This document shows, piece by piece, positions 52,601 through 62,310 of a stretch of DNA of 64,000 nt. Both the position numbers and the translations under genes were made by a program. Numbering within the stretch: the stretch's first letter is position 1; every line of letters starts with the position of its first letter. This DNA comes from Xanthomonas hortorum (lineage in GTDB: Bacteria; Pseudomonadota; Gammaproteobacteria; Xanthomonadales; Xanthomonadaceae). The notes beneath the pieces were generated by a model. The model had not been told where the DNA came from and made no database searches. It saw only the letters and a list, made by a program, of their open reading frames with translations. The stretch lies in the NCBI RefSeq assembly GCF_024339125.1, contig NZ_CP101417.1, positions 1,302,001 to 1,366,000 of the forward strand, in the 5' to 3' direction.

Positions 52601-55600
52601 CTGGGGCTGGCATGGATGGGCGCGCCGTGGCTGATGGCCTGGCTGGGCGGGCAGCCCGCCGCGCCGGTGGCGCAGCTGTCGCAGGAACAACGCGATTTCC
52701 TCGGCGGATTGTCGCGGCGCACCTGGGCGTTTTTCGAAAGCCATTGCACCGCGCAGCACCACTGGCTGCCGCCGGACAACGTGCAGGAATACCCGGTCAC
52801 GGTGGTGGCCAACCGCACCTCGCCGACCAATATCGGGCTGGGCCTGCTAGCCAATCTGGCCGCCTACGATCTGGGCTACCTGACGGTGGCCGGCGTGATG
52901 GGCCGCGTGGCCAATACGCTGACCACGCTGGAAGCGCTGCCGCGTTATCGCGGCCATTTCTACAACTGGTACGACACCGAAACGCTGGTGCCACTGGTGC
53001 CGCGTTACGTCTCCACCGTCGACAGCGGCAACCTGGTCGGGCATCTGTTGACGCTGCGGCAAGGGCTGCTGGCGCTGGTGGATGCGCCGGCGGTGTCGAT
53101 GGCGGTGTTCGATGGGCTGGCCGACACCCTGAGCGTGCTCACCCTGCAGGCGCAGCCGCGCAGCGACGCCGCCACCGCCGCACTGAGCGCCATGACGCAC
53201 AGCGTGCAGGCGATCCGCAACCAACCCACGCCAACCCTGCACCAGGCCGATGAAGCGCTGCGCCTGCTGCTGGCGCAGAGCCACACCATCCTGGCCTCGA
53301 TGCCGAGCGGTGGCGAGGACGAGGAACCGTGGCCGCAACGCCTGGTGAGCAGTTGCGAGGCGGCGTTGGCCGAGGTGGGCCATTGCGCACCGGCGCTTGC
53401 CAGTACCGATCCGCACGCGGCGCAAACCCCTGGCGCTGCAGTCGCCACGCTGCGCCAGCTCGCCAACGGCAGCCACGCACCGAGCGTGCAGACCTGGGCC
53501 GCCAAGCGCGTGCTGGAGCTGCAACGGCTTGCGCATATCGCCGGGCAACTGGCGCAGATGGACTACGACTTCCTCTATAGCCCCGCCCAGCAGTTGCTCT
53601 CGATCGGCTACAACGTCGACGACCATCGTCTGGATAGCGGCCGTTACGATCTGCTCGCTTCCGAAGCACGCTTAGGCATCTTCGTGGCGATCGCCCAGGG
53701 CAAGTTGCCGCAGGAGAGCTGGTTCGCGCTCGGGCGCACGCTCACCGATACCGGTGCCGAGCCAACGCTGCTGTCGTGGAGCGGCTCGATGTTCGAATAC
53801 CTGATGCCCGATCTGGTGATGCCCAGCTACCCGCAGACGCTGCTGAGCCGCTCGATGCGCGGCGCGGTGCAGGCGCAGATCCGCTATGGCGCGGCGCGCG
53901 CGGTGCCGTGGGGCGTCTCCGAATCGGGCTACAACACGGTCGATACGCGGCGCAATTATCAGTACCGCGCCTTCGGTGTGCCCGGGCTCGGGCTCAAGCG
54001 CGGGCTGGGCCAAGACCTGGTGATCGCCCCGTATGCCAGCGCGATGGCGCTGATGGTCGAACCGGATGCGGCCTGCCGCAATCTGCAGCAGCTGCAGGCG
54101 CTGGGATTCGACGGGCGTTTCGGCTTGTACGAAGCGATCGACTACACGCCCTCGCGCGTGCCGCGTGGCGAACAACACGCGCTGGTGCGCTCGTTCATGT
54201 CGCATCACCAGGGCATGGCGCTGCTGGCGCTGGACCACGTATTGCGCGATGCGCCGATGCAAAAACGCTTTGTCGCCGACCCGCAATTCCAGGCCACGTT
54301 ATTGCTGTTGCAGGAGCGCGCACCGCGTGCCGGCGTCTACGTCAAAGGCCTGGTCGAAGCAGCCGAACGCCCGGTGGCCACCGAGGCGGGTATGGCGTTG
54401 CGCATCCATCGCGACCCCAACCTGCCGCAGCCGGCGTTGCAACTGCTCTCCAACGGGCGTTACCACGGCATGCTGACCTCGGCCGGTGGCGGCTACAGCC
54501 GCGCGCGCGACCTGGCGGTGACGCGTTGGCGCGAAGACGGCACCCGCGACCACTGGGGCACGTTCTGCTATCTGCGCGATGTGGACAGCGGCGCGGTGTG
54601 GTCGGCCGCGCATCAACCGACCTGCGTGCCGGTGGAGCGTTACGAAGCGATCTTTTCCGACGCCAAGGCCGAGTTCAAGGGCAGCCACCAGCGCTACGAC
54701 AGCCATCTGGAAATCGCCATTTCCGCCGAGGACGATGTGGAGCTGCGCCGGCTGCGCATCCGCAACCGTTCGCGGCAGACGCGCGTGATCGAAATCACCA
54801 CTTATGCCGAAGTGGTGCTGGCACCTGCGCAGGCCGACGAGGCGCATCCGGCTTTCAGCAATCTGTTCGTGCAGACCGAAATCCTGGCCGACAAGCAGGC
54901 GCTGTTGTGCACGCGCCGCCCGCGTGGGCACGACGAAGCGCAGCCGTGGATGCTGCATCTGGTGGCGGTGCACGATGCCGATGTGGCGACGATCTCCTAT
55001 GAGACCGACCGCGCTGCGTTCGTCGGGCGCGGGCGCAGCACCCGCAATCCGCTGGCCTTGCGCGAGCACGCCAGCTTGTCCGGCACCGCCGGCTCGGTGC
55101 TGGACCCGATCGTGGCGATCCGCTGCCGCATCTCGCTGGCGCCGGATCAACAGGCGCAGGTGGACATGGTCTACGGCGTGGGCACCCAACGTGCCGCCTG
55201 CACCGCCTTGATCGACAAATACCGCGACCGCCGTCTGGCCGATCGGGTGTTCGATCTGGCGCTGACCCAGAGCCAGGTCACCCGCCGGCAGATCAACGCC
55301 TCGCTGGAAGACGCCATGCTCTACGAGCGGCTGGCCGCACGCGTGCTGTTCGTCGACCCGCAACTGCGCGCCGACAACGAGGTGTTGCTGCACAACCATC
55401 GTGGTCAGTCGGCACTGTGGAGTCATGCCATCTCCGGCGACCTGCCGATCGTGCTGTTGCGCATCACCGACCCGGACAATCTGGACCTGGTGCGCCAGCT
55501 GGTGCAGGCGCACGCGTACTGGCGCCTGAAAGGCCTGCGTGCGGATCTGGTGATCTGGAACGAAAGCCAGGCCGGCTATCGCCAGCAATTGCAGGACGCC

Positions 55601-58303
55601 ATCCTGGGCCTGATCGCCGCCGATCCCGAGGCCAATGTGCTCGACCGCCCCGGCGGTATCTTCGTGCGCGCCATCGAGCACATCTCGCAGGAAGACCGCG
55701 TGCTGCTGCAGACCGTGGCACGGGCGATTCTGAGCGATGCCAACGGCACGCTGGATGCGCAACTGCAGCGCCACCCCAGCGCGCGTGCGCACCCGCCGTT
55801 GCTGGAGCCGATCCGGCAACCGGACAGCGCCGATGAATTGGCCAGCACGCATGCCGCCTACCTGGACAAGACTCTGCAGGCCGCCGCCGAGGAGCCGATG
55901 CTGTTCGACAACGGCCTGGGCGCCTTCGCCGCCGACGGCCGCGAATACCGCATCACCCTGGACGAAGGCGTCGCAACACCAGCGCCGTGGTGCAACGTGA
56001 TGGCCAATGCGCAGTTCGGCAGCGTGGTCAGCGACAGCAGCCCCGGCTATAGTTGGGCCGAAAACGCGCACGAATTCCGGCTCACGCCCTGGCATAACGA
56101 TCCGGTCGGCGATGCCTCCAGCGAGGCGTTCTACCTGCGCGACGAAGACACCGGGCAGGTGTGGTCGCCGATGGCGCTGCCATGCCGCGGCAGTGGCCGC
56201 TACACGGTGCGCCACGGCTTCGGCTACAGCGTCTACAGCCATATCGAACACGGCATCGGCAGCGAGCTGTGGGTGTTCGTGGATGTGGAGCGGCCGATCA
56301 AGTTCAGCCATCTGCGGCTGAAGAATCTCTCGGGCCGTCCACGCCGGCTCAGCGTCACCGGCTACGTGGAATGGGTGCTGGGCGATATCCGCACGCGCTC
56401 GCAACTGCATGTGGTCAGCGAAGTCGACTTGGGCAGCAGCGTGCTCACCGCGCGCAACCCGTACAACACCGAGTTCGACGGGCGCGTGGCGTTCTTCGAT
56501 GCCGATGCACCCAACCGCAGCATCACCGCCGACCGCAATGAGTTCCTCGGGCGCAATGGCAGCCTGGCCGCACCTGCCGCGCTCACGCGGCAGCGTTTGT
56601 CCGGGCGCGTGGGTGCCGGCCTGGACCCGTGCGCGGCGATCCAGATCCCTGTGACGCTGGCAGCCGAACAAAGCTTCGAAACGGTCTTCCGCCTGGGCGC
56701 AGCCGTTGACCGCGAGAGTGCACTGACACTGGCACGCCAGAGTCGTGGCGTTGCCGCAGCACACACCGCACTGCTGGCAGTGCGCGCGCACTGGCAGCAG
56801 ATTCTGGGCACCGTGCAGGTGACCACGCCCGACCCGGCGGTGGACCTGTTGGCCAATGGCTGGCTGCTCTACCAGACCATCGCCTGCCGCTTCCTGGCGC
56901 GCAGCGGCTATTACCAGTCCGGTGGCGCGTATGGCTTCCGCGACCAGCTGCAGGACAGCATGGCGATGGTGCACGCGCAGCCGGCGCTCACCCGCGCCCA
57001 CCTGCTGCGCTGCGCCGCGCATCAGTTCGTGCAGGGCGATGTGCAGCATTGGTGGCACCCGCCGCAAGACCGCGGTGTGCGCACGCAGTGCTCGGACGAT
57101 TTTCTGTGGTTGCCGCAGGCGCTGTGCCGCTATCTGGACGTCACCAACGACGCCAGCGTGCTCGACGAGCGCGTCAGCTTTATCGACGGGCGCGCACTCA
57201 AGCCCGAGGAAGAATCGTATTACGACCTGCCGCACATCACCGGCAACGTGCAGTCGCTGTACGCGCACGGCGTGCTCGCCCTGCAACGTGGCATGGCCCG
57301 CCTGGGCGAACGCGGCCTGCCACTGATCGGCAGCGGCGACTGGAACGACGGGATGAACCGGGTCGGCAAGGACGGCAAGGGCGAGAGCGTGTGGCTGGGC
57401 TTTTTCCTTTACGACACACTGCTGCGGTTCGCAGACGTGGCGGTGCAGCGCGACGATGGCGCATTCGCAGCGACCTGCCGTGCGCATGCACACGCCTTGC
57501 GCACTGCGCTGGAACAGCATGCCTGGGATGGACGCTGGTACCGGCGTGCCTGGTTCGACGACGGCACACCGCTGGGCTCGAGCGATTCGGACGAATGCCG
57601 CATCGATTCGCTATCGCAGAGTTGGGCAGTGTTGTCCGGCGCGATGGACCCGGCGCGCAGCGCACAGGCGATGGAGGCGATGCGCCAGCAACTGGTGGAT
57701 GCCGAGACCGGCATCGTCAAGCTGCTGGTGCCGCCGTTCGATCACACCGAACACGATCCCGGCTATATCCGTGGTTATGTGCCCGGCGTGCGTGAGAACG
57801 GCGGCCAGTACACGCATGCCGCGGTGTGGGCGACGATGGCCTTCGCGCATCTGGGCGACAGCGCGCGGGCCTGGCAACTGGCCAGCATGATCAACCCGAT
57901 CCACCACGCCCGCGACGCGGCGGGCGTGCAGCGCTACAAGGCCGAACCCTATGTGCTGGCGGCCGATGTCTATGCGGTGGCGCCGCACGCCGGCCGCGGT
58001 GGCTGGAGCTGGTACACCGGCGCGGCCGGCTGGATGTATCGGCTGCTGACCGAATCGCTGCTCGGCCTGCAACGCCATGGCGAGCGCATGCACATCGTGC
58101 CGTGCATCCCGGCCAGCTGGCCGGAGTACCAGCTGCGCTATCGCTTCGGCAGCAGTACCTACGTCATCGACGTCACCCAGCGCCCCGGTGTCGAAGCCCG
58201 GCTGGAGATCGATGGGGTGATGCAAGCCGAGCTTGCTTTCACTCTGATTGACGACGGTGCGGTCCACGCTGTCGCCCTGGACTGGCCGGGAGACGCGACA
58301 TGA
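49640..58303 (+). CDS. ndvB: cyclic beta-1,2-glucan synthase
   Basis: A 2887-aa inner-membrane protein, the length of Brucella and rhizobial Cgs/NdvB (about 2870). Residues 1-400 form a helical region, the membrane segments come at about 420-470 and 830-960, and a GT84 glycosyltransferase between them has YVITLDSDTHLPRDA near 639. The C-terminal half is GH94-type, with YGFRDQLQDSMA near 2430 and SGDWNDGMNR near 2566, which trims and sizes the ring. It uses UDP-glucose and exports the cyclic glucan, needed for osmoadaptation and plant infection in Xanthomonas. Start ATG 49640. A 73-aa gene overlaps the end by 4 bases. Confidence 0.95.
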   Translation: MPPQRKASAFSLWWQSITQPAATLQHPSVRDAVPEGAALFGDEQMEALGHSLAQAHVLYTGPTRELLLSQLKFNERALGTAAARLTEMSADGLRLHPAGEWLLDNYYLVEEQMRLARQHLPPGYSRQLPRLRTPTSVGLPRVYELGLEVVAHGDGRVDTITLSRFIAAYQQVAPLKLGELWAIPIMLRLALIDNLRRIAEDIMRDGRDTRLAAHWAALLNATAAAQPKDVVVVVADMARSQPPATGAFVAELTRGIQGRGPVLSMASAWVEQWLASEGHSVEGLVHAESQRQAAEQVAISNSIGSLRFLDQMDWRDFVEAMSVVEQILRKDPADVYARMDFHTRDSYRHVVEHLAQRLDRDEPAVAECVLRLAAQPGSDAPVASHVGYYLVDTGLPLLRSALRDPAAPGTPKPPRPRARRVALPVYLLPIAVIAVVWSGVLLQGVSALPPALWWITAGIALLAASELGIALVNWVATLWVRPHPLPRMDLSLGIPPDCRTLVVMPSMLASPEAIDELVDALEVHYLANRDEQLYFALLTDFLDAAQALLPGDMALVAHAAQHIDRLNTAYADAHGDRFFLLHRARQWNAGEGCWMGAERKRGKLEALNRLLCAGDAPLQAAHEFLQVQGDVAALVQVRYVITLDSDTHLPRDAARALVGAMSHPLNVPRMDAAGQIVEAGYGILQPGLGTGMSEGGESRFARMFGIEPGIDPYTRVVSDVYQDLFGEGSFIGKGIYAVATFEQVLAGRFPDNRVLSHDLLEGCYVRAGLLSDVRLYERHPQRYATDAKRRARWVRGDWQLLPWLLPWVPDRGGRRARNPLSWLSRGKLLDNLRRSLVAPAAFALLLIGWLCSPTPLRWTLWMLVLWLLPGLCSAVYALAHPPEGLGLRHHARQVGMGLRQHLLRTGVVLACLPFEAGLQLAAIARTLVRMSITQRHLLQWAPSSEVERSARSGNAEQQLMAGAACSAALVIAAVAWWSPLALWTALPLGLAWMGAPWLMAWLGGQPAAPVAQLSQEQRDFLGGLSRRTWAFFESHCTAQHHWLPPDNVQEYPVTVVANRTSPTNIGLGLLANLAAYDLGYLTVAGVMGRVANTLTTLEALPRYRGHFYNWYDTETLVPLVPRYVSTVDSGNLVGHLLTLRQGLLALVDAPAVSMAVFDGLADTLSVLTLQAQPRSDAATAALSAMTHSVQAIRNQPTPTLHQADEALRLLLAQSHTILASMPSGGEDEEPWPQRLVSSCEAALAEVGHCAPALASTDPHAAQTPGAAVATLRQLANGSHAPSVQTWAAKRVLELQRLAHIAGQLAQMDYDFLYSPAQQLLSIGYNVDDHRLDSGRYDLLASEARLGIFVAIAQGKLPQESWFALGRTLTDTGAEPTLLSWSGSMFEYLMPDLVMPSYPQTLLSRSMRGAVQAQIRYGAARAVPWGVSESGYNTVDTRRNYQYRAFGVPGLGLKRGLGQDLVIAPYASAMALMVEPDAACRNLQQLQALGFDGRFGLYEAIDYTPSRVPRGEQHALVRSFMSHHQGMALLALDHVLRDAPMQKRFVADPQFQATLLLLQERAPRAGVYVKGLVEAAERPVATEAGMALRIHRDPNLPQPALQLLSNGRYHGMLTSAGGGYSRARDLAVTRWREDGTRDHWGTFCYLRDVDSGAVWSAAHQPTCVPVERYEAIFSDAKAEFKGSHQRYDSHLEIAISAEDDVELRRLRIRNRSRQTRVIEITTYAEVVLAPAQADEAHPAFSNLFVQTEILADKQALLCTRRPRGHDEAQPWMLHLVAVHDADVATISYETDRAAFVGRGRSTRNPLALREHASLSGTAGSVLDPIVAIRCRISLAPDQQAQVDMVYGVGTQRAACTALIDKYRDRRLADRVFDLALTQSQVTRRQINASLEDAMLYERLAARVLFVDPQLRADNEVLLHNHRGQSALWSHAISGDLPIVLLRITDPDNLDLVRQLVQAHAYWRLKGLRADLVIWNESQAGYRQQLQDAILGLIAADPEANVLDRPGGIFVRAIEHISQEDRVLLQTVARAILSDANGTLDAQLQRHPSARAHPPLLEPIRQPDSADELASTHAAYLDKTLQAAAEEPMLFDNGLGAFAADGREYRITLDEGVATPAPWCNVMANAQFGSVVSDSSPGYSWAENAHEFRLTPWHNDPVGDASSEAFYLRDEDTGQVWSPMALPCRGSGRYTVRHGFGYSVYSHIEHGIGSELWVFVDVERPIKFSHLRLKNLSGRPRRLSVTGYVEWVLGDIRTRSQLHVVSEVDLGSSVLTARNPYNTEFDGRVAFFDADAPNRSITADRNEFLGRNGSLAAPAALTRQRLSGRVGAGLDPCAAIQIPVTLAAEQSFETVFRLGAAVDRESALTLARQSRGVAAAHTALLAVRAHWQQILGTVQVTTPDPAVDLLANGWLLYQTIACRFLARSGYYQSGGAYGFRDQLQDSMAMVHAQPALTRAHLLRCAAHQFVQGDVQHWWHPPQDRGVRTQCSDDFLWLPQALCRYLDVTNDASVLDERVSFIDGRALKPEEESYYDLPHITGNVQSLYAHGVLALQRGMARLGERGLPLIGSGDWNDGMNRVGKDGKGESVWLGFFLYDTLLRFADVAVQRDDGAFAATCRAHAHALRTALEQHAWDGRWYRRAWFDDGTPLGSSDSDECRIDSLSQSWAVLSGAMDPARSAQAMEAMRQQLVDAETGIVKLLVPPFDHTEHDPGYIRGYVPGVRENGGQYTHAAVWATMAFAHLGDSARAWQLASMINPIHHARDAAGVQRYKAEPYVLAADVYAVAPHAGRGGWSWYTGAAGWMYRLLTESLLGLQRHGERMHIVPCIPASWPEYQLRYRFGSSTYVIDVTQRPGVEARLEIDGVMQAELAFTLIDDGAVHAVALDWPGDAT

Positions 58304-58521
58304 GCATGCGCACACGCACCCACACCAATCACCAGCTCTCCGACCTGGGCAAGATGTTGTCGGTGTGGCCGCAGCGGGTACGCGACCCCAGCCAGTTCTG
58401 GCCGCAATTCGATGCCTTGGCCAAAGACATTCTCGATGAGGCGGCCGACGCCGATCTGCAGCGCGTGCAGCGTCGCCTGCGGCAGCTGCTGCATCGCCAC
58501 GGGCTGACGCGCACGCAATAA
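58300..58521 (+). CDS. small protein cotranslated with ndvB (73 aa)
   Basis: Starts at ATG 58300, overlapping the ndvB stop (ATGA). A 73-residue, basic, helical protein (LGKMLSVWPQRVRDPSQFW, then LQRVQRRLRQLLHRH). No membrane segment. The overlap implies a role tied to glucan synthesis, for example a regulatory or assembly subunit. That is inference from gene order. Family not recognised. Confidence 0.65.
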   Translation: MSMRTRTHTNHQLSDLGKMLSVWPQRVRDPSQFWPQFDALAKDILDEAADADLQRVQRRLRQLLHRHGLTRTQ

Positions 58522-58591
58522 GCGCGCGGACACCGCACCAGAGAGTTTGTAGGTTGCTTTGTTGAAAGCATGCCCACCGACCATCTCAACT

Positions 58592-58699
58592 GGTCCTTGC
58601 CCGCTCACCGTCGCGGGACCTTATGCGGCATGGATGCCGCAGAAGAGCTTACATGGACGTACTTGCAGCGTGTCCCGCGATGGTGAGCGGGCAAGGACC
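58592..58699. repeat. hairpin repeat, unit 1
   Basis: A 28-bp arm (58592-58619, beginning GGTCCTTGCCCGCTCACC) pairs with 58672-58699 at 27 of 28 positions, around a 52-bp loop containing GCGGCATGGATGCCGC. A very stable long hairpin, probably a REP/MITE-like repeat after the ndvB operon. Confidence 0.85.
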
Positions 58700-58738
58700 C
58701 TGCAACCAAGCTGCAGCTGAGTTAGTCGAGGGCGCGGC

Positions 58739-58831
58739 GTCCTCGCCGCTCGCGGGACACGCCGCAAGTACATCCGTGTAGGCTCGGTGGCGGCATCCAT
58801 GCCGCCACACGGTCCCGCAATCGGCGAGGAC
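58739..58831. repeat. hairpin repeat, unit 2 (variant)
   Basis: Arms 58739-58758 (GTCCTCGCCGCTCGCGGGAC) and 58812-58831 pair at 18 of 20 positions, around a loop with GGTGGCGGCATCCATGCC. Related to the other two units but with different outer sequence. Confidence 0.8.
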
Positions 58832-58977
58832 ACCGCACCAGGGAGTTGGTCGGTGGTTGGATGAAAGCCTCCCTGTAGTCGCGTTGCGTTTTGCGTTGCG
58901 AAGCTGATCGGCTGCGGCGTTATCCGAACACCGCACGTCATGCATCGCTTGCACCACGCACACCGACCATCTCCACT

Positions 58978-59085
58978 GGTCCTTGCCCGCCCACCGTCGC
59001 GGGACCTTACGCGGCATGGATGCCGCGTAAGAGCCTACACGGACGTACTTGCGGCGTGTCCCGCGAGGGTGGGCGGGCAAGGGCC
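58978..59085. repeat. hairpin repeat, unit 3
   Basis: Arms 58978-59005 and 59058-59085 pair at 26 of 28 positions. The unit is a near copy of unit 1 in the same orientation, with loop GCGGCATGGATGCCGC. From 59086 to 59344 I see nothing more. Confidence 0.85.
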
Positions 59086-59344
59086 CCGCAGCAAACCAGC
59101 AGCACCAATGCTCTACGACTGACCCACTCCACCGTTTCACCACTTCCGAGCAGGCAAGATTTTGCAACTTGGCTTCGTTAGACGCAGCGTAAAAAGCTAA
59201 GTCAACCGAGCGCGGGGCAGCAACGCATGAGGCGCTTTACTGCCGGTGCACCTAAGTTACCGCAGACAGCACCCGACACCGCCATGATCGACGACGCGCA
59301 GTCGCCACGCTTAGACTCCGCGTTTACACGCGCCAAGGCGGCCG

Positions 59345-60292
59345 GTGATCGATCTCAATGACATCGCGTTGTATGTGCAGGTCGTGCGTAGCGGCAGCTT
59401 TGCCGAAGCCGCGCGCAGGCTGGGCACTGCACCCAACAGCGTGAGCCGGCGTGTGCAGCAGCTGGAAGCGCAACTGGACACGCGCCTGATGCAGCGCTCC
59501 ACCCGCAAGCTCACCCTCACCGACGCCGGGCAAGCGTTCTTTGAACGTTGCGCCGATGCGGTAGACGGGCTGACCTCGGCCGGGCAGAGCCTGGTGGCCG
59601 GTGGCGATGAAGCAGCCGGTTTGGTGCGCGTGGCGGCGCCAGCGGATTTTCTGGATTTTTTCCGCGTCGAATGGGTCGGCGAATTTCTCGCCGCGCATCC
59701 GCGCGTGCGCCTGGAATTCGTGCTCAGCGATGGCAAGGCCGACCTGATCGCCGAGCGCATCGATGTGGCCTTCCGTGGCGGTGTGATGACGGACCTGGGT
59801 TATGTCGGCCGCCAGATCCTGGCCGACACCAACGATGTACTGGTGGCCAGCCCCGCCTACCTGCAGGCGCGCGGCAGGCCGTTGCGGCTGGACGACTTGC
59901 CGCAGCACGACTGCATCAGTTTTCCGCATCCAAGCGGCTATGCCACCTGGACGCTGGTCGGCCCATCCGGGCTTGCCGAAGACGTCCAGGTGCAGGCGCG
60001 CATGGCCGCCACTACCGCCCGCGCGCTGCGACTTGCGGCAGTGGCCGGGCTCGGAATCGCCTTGTTGCCGCAGGCACTCACCTGGCCGGATATCGACGAA
60101 GGCCGCCTGACCGTGGTGCTGCCGGATTTTCAACGCAAGGGCCAGAGCCTGTACGCGCTCTACCCGAGCCGACACCATCAGCCACGTGCGGTCTCGGCGT
60201 TTATCCGGGCCGTGACGACGCGATTGAATGGGCCTGAATGCAAAGAGGTGGCTGGCTTGGCAAACAGCGCCGCGATACCCGGCGTGCGGTGA
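59345..60292 (+). CDS. LysR-family transcriptional regulator
   Basis: A 315-aa regulator starting at GTG 59345. HTH at residues 1-60 (DIALYVQVVRSGSFAEAARR, then PNSVSRRVQQLEAQLDTRL and QRSTRKLTLTDAGQAFF). The effector-binding domain follows. The wing RSTRKLTLT places it in the CrgA/DhcR-like group. It is convergent with the azoreductase gene and near the pirin gene, both common targets of such regulators. Confidence 0.92.
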   Translation: MIDLNDIALYVQVVRSGSFAEAARRLGTAPNSVSRRVQQLEAQLDTRLMQRSTRKLTLTDAGQAFFERCADAVDGLTSAGQSLVAGGDEAAGLVRVAAPADFLDFFRVEWVGEFLAAHPRVRLEFVLSDGKADLIAERIDVAFRGGVMTDLGYVGRQILADTNDVLVASPAYLQARGRPLRLDDLPQHDCISFPHPSGYATWTLVGPSGLAEDVQVQARMAATTARALRLAAVAGLGIALLPQALTWPDIDEGRLTVVLPDFQRKGQSLYALYPSRHHQPRAVSAFIRAVTTRLNGPECKEVAGLANSAAIPGVR

Positions 60293-60548
60293 TTGTCATG
60301 CTGCGGAGGAAGGCGGTTGCAACGCCCGCATCGAAGCACCATCAGCGCTGAGCACGCGCACGCGGCGTGGCGCCGACATCCCTTGAAGCACTGTTGGCGC
60401 CCTGCCACGCGGGCAACGCAGTGCATCAAGCGGCACGCTGTCCGCTCGATGCAGTCTCGGCACGTTTGAAAGATCAGCACCGGGCGAACCGGTGGCATGC
60501 TCGCCAGCACAGGTGATGCCGCTGGACACACCTCAGCCGCGACGCCAC

Positions 60549-61163
60549 TCAGGCAGCAAGCGCATCGATCTGCTGCTGGGCGCTGGCGATACCCGCCTGG
60601 CGGGCGTCTGCGCCAGTGGCCAGGCCTTCGGCCACGATCACTTCCGGCGCGTGCACGCCGACAAAGCCCAGCGCAGTGCGCATGTAGGTTTCGGCATGCT
60701 CCAGCGACGCCATCGGCGAGCCTGCGCCATAGAAGCCGCCACGTGCCACCAGCAGAATCACCCGCTTGTTGCCGGCCAGCCCCTCGGGCACGCCTTGCGC
60801 GTTGTAGCGGAAGGTCTTGCCGGCCACCAGCACGCGATCGATCCACGCCTTGAGCTGGGTCGGGATGGTGAAGTTGTACAGCGCCACACCGATCACCACG
60901 GTGTCGGCGTCCAGAAATTCCTGCAGCACCGTTGCACTGGTGGCCAGTTCGGCCGCCAGTGCCGGGCTCTGGTCGCCGGTGGGATTCTGCTGGGCCGCCA
61001 GATGCGCGCCGGACAGATGCGCCAGCGGCTCGGCGGCCAGATCGCGGTAAGTCACTGCGACATCGCTGTTGCCGGACTGCAACTTGGCGACCGTGGCCGC
61101 CGAAAGCTGACGGCTGGCCGAATAACCACCGAGGATGCTGGAATCGAGATGGAGCAGTTTCAT
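60549..61163 (-). CDS. azoR: FMN-dependent NADH-azoreductase
   Basis: A 204-aa flavodoxin-fold enzyme of the AzoR family. The FMN phosphate loop is in DSSILGGYSASRQLS (residues 8-22), the flavin-binding segment in YNFTIPTQLKAWIDRVLVAG (about 95-114), and RGGFYGAGSPM follows. It reduces azo dyes and quinones using NADH, typically a defence against electrophile or quinone stress. ATG at 61163 has GGAG about 9 bases upstream. Convergent with the LysR gene, same direction as the pirin gene. Confidence 0.92.
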   Translation of the reverse strand: MKLLHLDSSILGGYSASRQLSAATVAKLQSGNSDVAVTYRDLAAEPLAHLSGAHLAAQQNPTGDQSPALAAELATSATVLQEFLDADTVVIGVALYNFTIPTQLKAWIDRVLVAGKTFRYNAQGVPEGLAGNKRVILLVARGGFYGAGSPMASLEHAETYMRTALGFVGVHAPEVIVAEGLATGADARQAGIASAQQQIDALAA

Positions 61164-61419
61164 GATGAAGCCTCTGATTGTGTGGGGGTGCGTGGTACTG
61201 CCACGATGTTGGAGATGCGACCGAGCACGCACACGTGTGCGTGTCGGCGGGTGAAATACAGGCTGATGGGTGTGTGCTGCCGGTTGCCCTGCTACCGGTC
61301 TGCGCGTGTGCGTTGCGCTTGTCGGTGCTGTAGTGCTTCTCGGTACTGCATCGCGCAGGCAGGCAGACAAGGCGTAGGCGAAAAACACTGGGCGGGCGTG
61401 TGCAGCGCCCGCCGCAGAC

Positions 61420-62310
61420 TCAGGCCAGACGGCCCTGAGCGCGCAACTGCTCGCCGATGCGGCGGATCTCCGCCTCGCCTTGCGCCAGTGCGGCCTTGCT
61501 GGTGTGCACCGAGTAGTAGCCCATCACCAGCTCATGCGGATGCTTGACCGCCGAGCCCAGCACGAAGGAGCTCGCACCCACCGACACCACCTCGATCGCC
61601 TGCTCGGCATCCTTGAACACCGCCATCTGGCCACTGTCGATGGTCTCGGCCGCTTCCAGCTGGCCGCCATGCACCGCGATCCAGGCCACGGTGTGTCCGG
61701 CCGGCGGCACATAGCGCCAGCGCTCGCCATCTTGCAGCTGCACGCTCAGGTAGGTCATGTCGGCCGGTGCCGGGATCCTGCTTTCCAGCGCGCCGTAGCG
61801 GCCCAGCAGCACCCGCACCGGGCCGGCCACCGGCACATCGTCGGGCGACAGATACAGGCTCTGCGCCGGGGCGTTTTCTTCGGCCGCCGGCAGCGCAACC
61901 CACAGCTGGAAGCCCTTGGCCGAGGACTGGCCCACCGGCACACCGTCGTGCCAGACGCCATTGCCGGCGCGCATCCATTCCACACCGCCGGTGGGCAGGG
62001 TGCCCTGCTTGCCGGTGCTGTCTTCGTAGCCGACTTCGCCTTCCATCAGATAGGTCAGCGTGGCGATGCCCGAATGCGGGTGCATGCCCATCGGCGCGCC
62101 GCCGATCGACGGCTTGACGGTGAACAGGTCCAGGAACACAAACGGCTTGACCAACTGGCCCAGGTCGCCCGGGCTCATCAACCGGGTGATCGGACCGCGG
62201 GTGGTGCCGCGGGTGCGGAACACTACCGGACGCGGCGGGCTAATGGCCTGCACGCCGGGCTCGCGCTGCGGCTGCTGGTCGGCGTAGACGGTGGCCAGTT
62301 GTGCGTTCAT
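61420..62310 (-). CDS. pirin-family protein
   Basis: A 296-aa bicupin. The metal motif HPHSGIATLTYLMEGEVGYE with MGMHPHSG lies near residues 75-95, and the second histidine in the GVWHDGVPVG region near 120. Bacterial pirins bind iron, may oxidise quercetin-like flavonoids, and often sit beside quinone reductases. The neighbour azoR fits that pattern, so an operon for quinone and flavonoid stress is plausible, though 256 bp separate them. Confidence 0.9.
   Translation of the reverse strand: MNAQLATVYADQQPQREPGVQAISPPRPVVFRTRGTTRGPITRLMSPGDLGQLVKPFVFLDLFTVKPSIGGAPMGMHPHSGIATLTYLMEGEVGYEDSTGKQGTLPTGGVEWMRAGNGVWHDGVPVGQSSAKGFQLWVALPAAEENAPAQSLYLSPDDVPVAGPVRVLLGRYGALESRIPAPADMTYLSVQLQDGERWRYVPPAGHTVAWIAVHGGQLEAAETIDSGQMAVFKDAEQAIEVVSVGASSFVLGSAVKHPHELVMGYYSVHTSKAALAQGEAEIRRIGEQLRAQGRLA

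Noticed and set aside
58592-59085. CRISPR array
   Set aside because: Only three long units with internal inverted repeats and irregular spacing.
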